This document shows positions 59,914-64,000 of a stretch of 64,000 bases of DNA, piece by piece. The stretch lies in the NCBI RefSeq assembly GCF_963667135.1, contig NZ_OY762974.1, positions 620,001-684,000 on the forward strand, written 5' to 3'. Source of the stretch: an uncultured Macellibacteroides sp. (lineage in GTDB: Bacteria > Bacteroidota > Bacteroidia > Bacteroidales > Tannerellaceae). Position numbers and translations under genes: made by a program. Under the pieces are notes generated by a model that was given only the letters and a program-made list of their open reading frames with translations, was not told the DNA's origin and made no database searches. The number at the start of each line of letters is the position of its first letter. Position 1 is the stretch's first letter.

Positions 59914-60234
59914 ATGGGAACATCAACTAACAAATACACGCCCTATTTCCCCATTCACCCGGGCGAAATACTTAAAGACGAAATCGAATATCTCGGAATA
60001 TCACAACGTCTCCTTGCCTCACAAATGGGTATTTCATACACATTACTCAACGAGGTATTGAATGGTAAACGGCAAGTAAACGCCGAGCTTGCCATGCTTG
60101 CCGAAGCCGCCCTGGGATTAGATGCCGATACCTTGGTGCGTATGCAAGCACGCTACAACATACAGGTGGCACGTCAAGACAAAACATTTTCCGAGCGTCT
60201 CGCCAAAATCCGCAAACTCACGGCAATGCTCTAA
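59914..60234 (+). CDS. higA: HigA-family antitoxin (XRE helix-turn-helix)
   Basis: 106 aa from ATG 59914 (MGTSTNKYTPYFPIHPGEIL). I reject the longer frame from 59851, which overlaps the toxin gene. The family motif HPGEILKDEIEYLGISQRLL leads into an HTH (ASQMGISYTLLNEVLNGKRQ) and VNAELAMLAEAALGLDADTL. It neutralises HigB and should repress the operon through the dyad at 59517-59532. The two genes are co-transcribed with a 7-bp gap. Confidence 0.92.
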   Translation: MGTSTNKYTPYFPIHPGEILKDEIEYLGISQRLLASQMGISYTLLNEVLNGKRQVNAELAMLAEAALGLDADTLVRMQARYNIQVARQDKTFSERLAKIRKLTAML

Positions 60235-60331
60235 AATGCGATTTACTTAACATGAGACTATTTTCATGTTAACTAAAACCATTTTTTCTAACAAGAAGCA
60301 GGTGCCCGGCACCGAATCAGAACAACCAGCT

Positions 60332-60895
60332 ATGACAATAGAAACAAACTATTTTGAGAACAGAAAAGATTGGCGAAAGTGGCTGAGCGACAACTTTGAA
60401 ACGGCCCGTGAAGTCTGGTTTGTATTTCCCAATAAATCGTCGGGCAAAAAAAGTATCACCTATAACGACGCCGTCGAAGAAGCCCTTTGTTTCGAGTGGA
60501 TCGACAGTACGATAAAGTCGCTTGATAAAGAACATAAAATTCAGCGATTCACACCCAGAAAGCCTAAAAGCACCTACTCGCAAGCCAACAAAGAAAGACT
60601 TAAATGGCTATTGGAAAATAAGATGATACACCCCGGACTAGAGGACAAAATACAAAATATATTGTCAGACCCTTTTGTTTTTCCCAATGGCATCATCAAC
60701 AGATTGAAAGAAGACAAAACCGTATGGAATAACTATCAACAATTCTCCAATGCATACAAACGCATCCGCATCGCATACATCCAGGCAGCAGAAAAACGAC
60801 CCGAAGAATTTGAAAAGCGCCTGAACAACTTTATCAACAAAACAAAAGAGAATAAAATAATAACCGGATTTGGAGGAATCGAAAAATACTACTAA
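60332..60895 (+). CDS. YdeI/OmpD-associated (OmdA) family protein
   Basis: About 187 aa from ATG 60332; a further in-frame ATG at 60266 would add 22 residues with little family character. It has an N-terminal YdeI-type region (FENRKDWRKWLSDNFETARE, VWFVFPNKSSGKKSITYNDA, EEALCFEWIDSTIKSL) and a C-terminal OmdA region (FSNAYKRIRIAYIQAAEKRP, FEKRLNNFINKTKENKI). Family members are often annotated as bacteriocin-protection or YdeI-like proteins; the biochemical role is not settled. It sits in the small island behind higBA. Confidence 0.85.
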   Translation: MTIETNYFENRKDWRKWLSDNFETAREVWFVFPNKSSGKKSITYNDAVEEALCFEWIDSTIKSLDKEHKIQRFTPRKPKSTYSQANKERLKWLLENKMIHPGLEDKIQNILSDPFVFPNGIINRLKEDKTVWNNYQQFSNAYKRIRIAYIQAAEKRPEEFEKRLNNFINKTKENKIITGFGGIEKYY

Positions 60896-60969
60896 ACCCA
60901 ATAACAACGAAGCTATACAATTTCAGGCAAAGCACCGATTGCATACAGAGGGATATTTACCAACCATTC

Positions 60970-61338
60970 TTCTTTTCTGAAATCGGACATGGAGGTACAT
61001 ACGGAAGTATCCGGGGCATATCTCTGATAAAATGTTTTCAGGCTTTTGGCCAATTGCCAAAAGGGATAGAAAAATACGGCACAGGGATAAAAAGAGTATG
61101 CAACCTATTCTCTGAATATAAGCTCCCTGCTCCCGAATTTAAAACACTTCAGAACGGTCTTTATGTAAAGATTCAGGGAATCCCCAAAACTACCCAAGAA
61201 ACTGCCCAAGAAACCGCCTTAAGAATAATTGCCCTATTACGAAAAAATCCGGCTGTAACCCGTAAACAACTAGCACAAACGTTAGGGAACATTACAGAAG
61301 ACGGAGTAAAATATCAACTGGACAGATTAAAGAAATAA
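60970..61338 (+). pseudogene. C-terminal remnant of an AlbA_2/COG2865-type DNA-binding regulator
   Basis: An open stretch of about 120 codons with no good start (only a TTG at 61054). GIEKYGTGIKRVCNLFSEYK followed by LPAPEFKTLQNGLYVKI is the typical end of the ATP-binding/AlbA_2 regulator family (normally over 380 aa). A C-terminal winged helix follows (ETALRIIALLRKNPAVTRKQ, GNITEDGVKYQLDRLKK). The N-terminal AlbA_2 domain and most of the ATPase-like middle are absent. I read this as a truncated gene left by a rearrangement. Confidence 0.75.
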
Positions 61339-61392
61339 CAAATAATAACACGCATCGGCTCAACAAAAAGTGGCTATTGGAAAGTAAACAAA

Positions 61393-61520
61393 GCCGAAGG
61401 CGAGAACGAAAAATAGGAACAGCGCGTATTCATTTCCATTCAGCCTTTGAGCAAGTGTTTTAGCTCGCGCAGGTGCAGTATCGATTTTTGCTTCTTTTCA
61501 TCTCAAGGAAAAGAAGATAT
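61393..61520 (+). repeat. Right-end fragment of the long structured repeat (copy 4)
   Basis: Matches the right end of copies 1 and 2: GCCGAAGGCGAG, TTCATTTCC-TTCAGCCTTTG, GTTTTAGCTCGCGCAGG, and TTTTTGCTTCTTTTCATCT followed by AAGGAAAAGAAGATA. Orientation is the same. Together with the left end at 59409-59510 it could be one copy split by the 1.9-kb island between them. Confidence 0.7.
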
Positions 61521-61608
61521 TAAGCTAACATCCTTTTATTTTGAAAAATAATCAATGACCAGGTAAAAAAATAAACAATAACTTTAATGTCATTATGAAC
61601 TTTTACAT

Positions 61609-61616
61609 TATATTTG
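61609..61616 (+). promoter_or_regulatory. Putative -7 box of the histidine kinase gene
   Basis: TATATTTG fits TAnnTTTG and lies 48 bp before the ATG at 61665. A -33-like TTTA is at 61583-61586. Confidence 0.5.
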
Positions 61617-61664
61617 TCGATTGATAGAAATACCAGTGATAAAGTCTATAAATCAATACGATAG

Positions 61665-63686
61665 ATGATGTATTATTACAAAACGAGTAAGAACCTTTTA
61701 TTGTTCATAACAATCTTTACCCTGTCACTCTCATGCAAAGGGAAAAGAAATGTTAGCGAAACAGCTACGGATAAACTGGAACAACAGTTAAAACAAGCTA
61801 TAGATTCAGTCAATCAAAACCGAACATTTACTTTCCACCAACTGTCAGAAGCCCTGCAATCGGCAACCGACAGCAATAGTTACTACAGAGTACGCCATAC
61901 ACAGGCCGAAGCTTATTTTTACATCAATGAATTTGATTCTGTTAAAAGTATAAGCAATTGCATCCTTGCCTACTGTAACCGACAGAAATCCTCCCCCGAT
62001 ATTTACGAATTACAGTCTGCCGCCTGCAATTATCTCGGAAATTACCATACCCAGATGTACAATTTAGACTCTGCCTTATATTACTACCAGAAATCACTCG
62101 ATTATTCGCTCCAAGGCAAGTCGTCCATTAAATGGCCAGACCTCTACGTAAACATTGCCGACAATTATGTCCGCAAGGGCGATTTCGCCATGGGTGCAAC
62201 CTATTTTAGAAAAGCCCTGCACGTAAGCGACTCAATACAGAATAGTAGCCAAATGAGATTCCCCATATACTTCGGACTCGGACAAGTATACATGGAATTA
62301 CGGGATTTTGATATCTCTGACACCTATTTTCGCCAAGCAGAAAAATTGTACGACGATCGCAACTTGTCAGAGAAATTCACTTTTTGCAACAACCGCGGTA
62401 ACTACTATTATTACAAAGAAGACTATACACAGGCTCTGAAATGGTTCAGAAAAGCCCTTGCTCTACTCTCGGGAGGCGACTACAAATTTTATGTAAGCCT
62501 GTGCCAGTTAAACCTCGGAGACATCTTTCTTAATCTAAACGAGCCCGACTCCGCGCACTACTACCTCAATAAAAGTTACGACTATTTCAGCACTATTCAA
62601 AATCCTACAGCGCTCTATTATATAGCAACAATCAGAGCCGGGCTGGCCCTAAAAGAAAACAACACAGCACTTGCGGCACAATACCTGGATAAAACAAAAG
62701 ACAACACAGGCGTGGAAGTCAACATCGTAACCATTCGCAACAAATATCTTCAGGACTACTATTACAGGACAGGCAATTATAAAAAAGCCTACCAATACCA
62801 GTCGGAGAACATTGCACTAAACGATTCCATCCGTACAGACAGAGCACTAAAAAGAGCCTTCGAACTAGACATGCGGTACAAACAAGACACCACCCTGATG
62901 AAAAAAGAACTCATCATCAGCGAGCAAGCCACACAGGTAAGCAAACTTCAGATAAGCTTCCTCATCTGGGCAGCCGGATTTACCATCCTGCTCCTACTTG
63001 CACTGTTTGTCTACTACCATATGAAGAAACAACGAGACATTCAGAAGCTAACCTTCACGAACGATATAACTAAACTTCGGATGGAAAACATACGGAACAG
63101 AATATCCCCTCACTTCTTGCTCAATATGCTGAATCACGAAATCCAATCAGCCGAACAAGCAAGCCGGAGCAAACTCTACCTATTAGTCGACCTCCTTCGC
63201 AAAAGCCTTGAAATGACAGATCAATCCTGCATAAGCCTCAAAGAAGAAATTGATTTTGTAGAAACCTACATTCAACTGGAAAAAGAAAGTCTGGGTCAGC
63301 ACTTCAGTTATAACCTAAGCATCGACCCTACCCTTCATCCCGAAAAAATTGAACTTCCCCCTATGATGGTTCAGATACCAGTCGAAAATGCCATTAAACA
63401 CGCGCTACGCCCCAAGGAAGGAGAAAAGCAGCTTACAATTACCGTAGAACCGCACGGCAATGGAATCATCATAAAAATAGAAGACAATGGAACCGGTTAC
63501 GCCCCAATGGAAAACAGCACCACCCGAGGAACAGGAACAGGAACAAAAGTACTCTGTCAGACCATCGACCTGTTAAACCGCAAAAACAAAGAAAAGATTG
63601 ATTTTTCGATCAACAGCAAGCAATTACCCGCCGAAAGCGGAACCATTGTAACAATTTACATACCAGATAACTTTGCATTTCAATAA
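61665..63686 (+). CDS. TPR-containing LytS/YehU-type sensor histidine kinase
   Basis: A 673-aa membrane kinase. The N-terminal signal or lipoprotein segment (LLLFITIFTLSLSC) is followed by a periplasmic TPR array (about 70-400: SALYYYQKSLDYSLQGKS, MGATYFRKALHVSDSIQ, YTQALKWFRKALALLSGG). One membrane helix (about 428-447: FLIWAAGFTILLLLALFVYY) leads to a His_kinase domain with H483 in ISPHFLLNMLN and a HATPase_c domain (about 560-670: VENAIKHAL, IEDNGTGY). It is 20 bp upstream of its response-regulator gene. The signal sensed is unknown. Confidence 0.92.
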   Translation: MMYYYKTSKNLLLFITIFTLSLSCKGKRNVSETATDKLEQQLKQAIDSVNQNRTFTFHQLSEALQSATDSNSYYRVRHTQAEAYFYINEFDSVKSISNCILAYCNRQKSSPDIYELQSAACNYLGNYHTQMYNLDSALYYYQKSLDYSLQGKSSIKWPDLYVNIADNYVRKGDFAMGATYFRKALHVSDSIQNSSQMRFPIYFGLGQVYMELRDFDISDTYFRQAEKLYDDRNLSEKFTFCNNRGNYYYYKEDYTQALKWFRKALALLSGGDYKFYVSLCQLNLGDIFLNLNEPDSAHYYLNKSYDYFSTIQNPTALYYIATIRAGLALKENNTALAAQYLDKTKDNTGVEVNIVTIRNKYLQDYYYRTGNYKKAYQYQSENIALNDSIRTDRALKRAFELDMRYKQDTTLMKKELIISEQATQVSKLQISFLIWAAGFTILLLLALFVYYHMKKQRDIQKLTFTNDITKLRMENIRNRISPHFLLNMLNHEIQSAEQASRSKLYLLVDLLRKSLEMTDQSCISLKEEIDFVETYIQLEKESLGQHFSYNLSIDPTLHPEKIELPPMMVQIPVENAIKHALRPKEGEKQLTITVEPHGNGIIIKIEDNGTGYAPMENSTTRGTGTGTKVLCQTIDLLNRKNKEKIDFSINSKQLPAESGTIVTIYIPDNFAFQ

Positions 63687-63706
63687 AAATAAAACACTCC
63701 ATAAAT

Positions 63707-64000
63707 ATGAAAACCAATATAACAACAACCATTATAGACGACGATGAAGTCTGCACCCAAAGCCTATGTAAATCCCTGTCCGCCTATACCGAATTCATAA
63801 TAACCGGCGTAGCTAAAGACGCCATAAGTGGCAAACAACTCCTCCTGGAGCAACGCCCCGATCTGCTCTTTCTGGACGTGGAACTACCAGATACCAGCGG
63901 CATTGAAATGCTTCGGCAGCTAAAAGAACACATTTACTGGCCCATGCGCGTAATATTCTATACCGCCTACGAGAAATATCTTCTCGAAGCCCTCAGAGAA
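63707..64000 (+). CDS. Response regulator receiver domain (3'-partial; LytTR type expected)
   Basis: First 98 codons of a response regulator, cut by the window end. The receiver domain shows the acidic cluster D11-D13 (TIIDDDEVC), the phosphoacceptor D57 (LLFLDVELPD) and the conserved T/K region (VIFYTAYEKYLLEAL). The FTAYxxYLLEAL pattern and the LytS-type partner suggest a C-terminal LytTR DNA-binding domain outside the window (inference). Start ATG 63707. Confidence 0.9.
   Translation, partial: MKTNITTTIIDDDEVCTQSLCKSLSAYTEFIITGVAKDAISGKQLLLEQRPDLLFLDVELPDTSGIEMLRQLKEHIYWPMRVIFYTAYEKYLLEALRE

Overview
The window comes from a Bacteroidota (Bacteroidales) chromosome. The evidence is four SusC/SusD-type gene sets or their regulators, a hybrid two-component system (HTCS), an ECF sigma/FecR pair, Mfa/Fim-type fimbrial genes, a T9SS-like C-terminal sorting domain, and promoters of the Bacteroides type (TTTG, about 20 bp, TAnnTTTG). 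A Parabacteroides-like (Tannerellaceae) genus is my best guess. No rRNA, tRNA or single-copy marker is present to prove it.

Layout. (1) 1-1796: a capsule/O-antigen sugar-nucleotide epimerase/dehydratase, cut by the window edge. (2) 1999-19617: polysaccharide utilisation locus 1 (PUL1). A minus-strand operon encodes a SusE/F-like lipoprotein, SusC, SusD, a GH30, a second GH30 and a GH35 beta-galactosidase. It is controlled by a divergent HTCS. The second GH30 is cut in two by a complete 1631-bp ISAs1-family insertion sequence with a 10-bp target duplication. The enzymes suggest a beta-galactan-type substrate (inference). (3) 19688-29253: PUL2. It holds an ECF sigma factor, a GHL10-type putative hydrolase, a surface lipoprotein, SusD, SusC with an STN domain, and a FecR anti-sigma factor. 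The sigma and anti-sigma genes sit at opposite ends of the locus. (4) 29419-32110: three plus-strand genes, namely a winged-helix-like protein, a secreted phosphodiesterase and an AraC regulator. (5) 32336-45018: a seven-gene minus-strand fimbrial operon (DUF3575, DUF3868/OmpA/TPR, Mfa1-type fimbrillin, Mfa2-type anchor, two minor/tip subunits, and a 1628-aa protein with a T9SS-like tail). (6) 45575-50871: PUL3, a SusC/SusD pair plus an unknown 182-aa gene. (7) 52083-56628: a complete curli-type functional-amyloid operon (two curlin-repeat proteins, CsgE, CsgF, CsgG with an extra beta-barrel, and an accessory lipoprotein). It is flanked by two same-orientation copies of a long, GC-rich, highly self-complementary repeat. 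(8) 57862-59406: a Wzx-type flippase. (9) 59521-61392: a small island with a HigBA toxin-antitoxin pair, a YdeI/OmdA-like gene and a remnant of an AlbA_2/COG2865-type regulator. It lies between what look like the left and right ends of another copy of the same repeat. (10) 61665-64000: a TPR-containing LytS-type histidine kinase and the start of its response regulator.

The strongest unexplained signals are non-coding. Two convergent intergenic regions (1875-1952 and 32172-32254) each hold four short palindromes at an exact 22-bp pitch. In both, the palindromes pair into two hairpins whose centres are 44 bp apart, yet the two sites share no sequence. The long repeat family around the curli operon folds as one giant imperfect inverted repeat whose two inner loops are reverse complements of each other. 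The 1628-aa fimbrial surface protein carries G9 and G8 homopolymer tracts that could allow phase variation. Both fibre operons (fimbriae and curli) have a strong hairpin directly after the major subunit gene.
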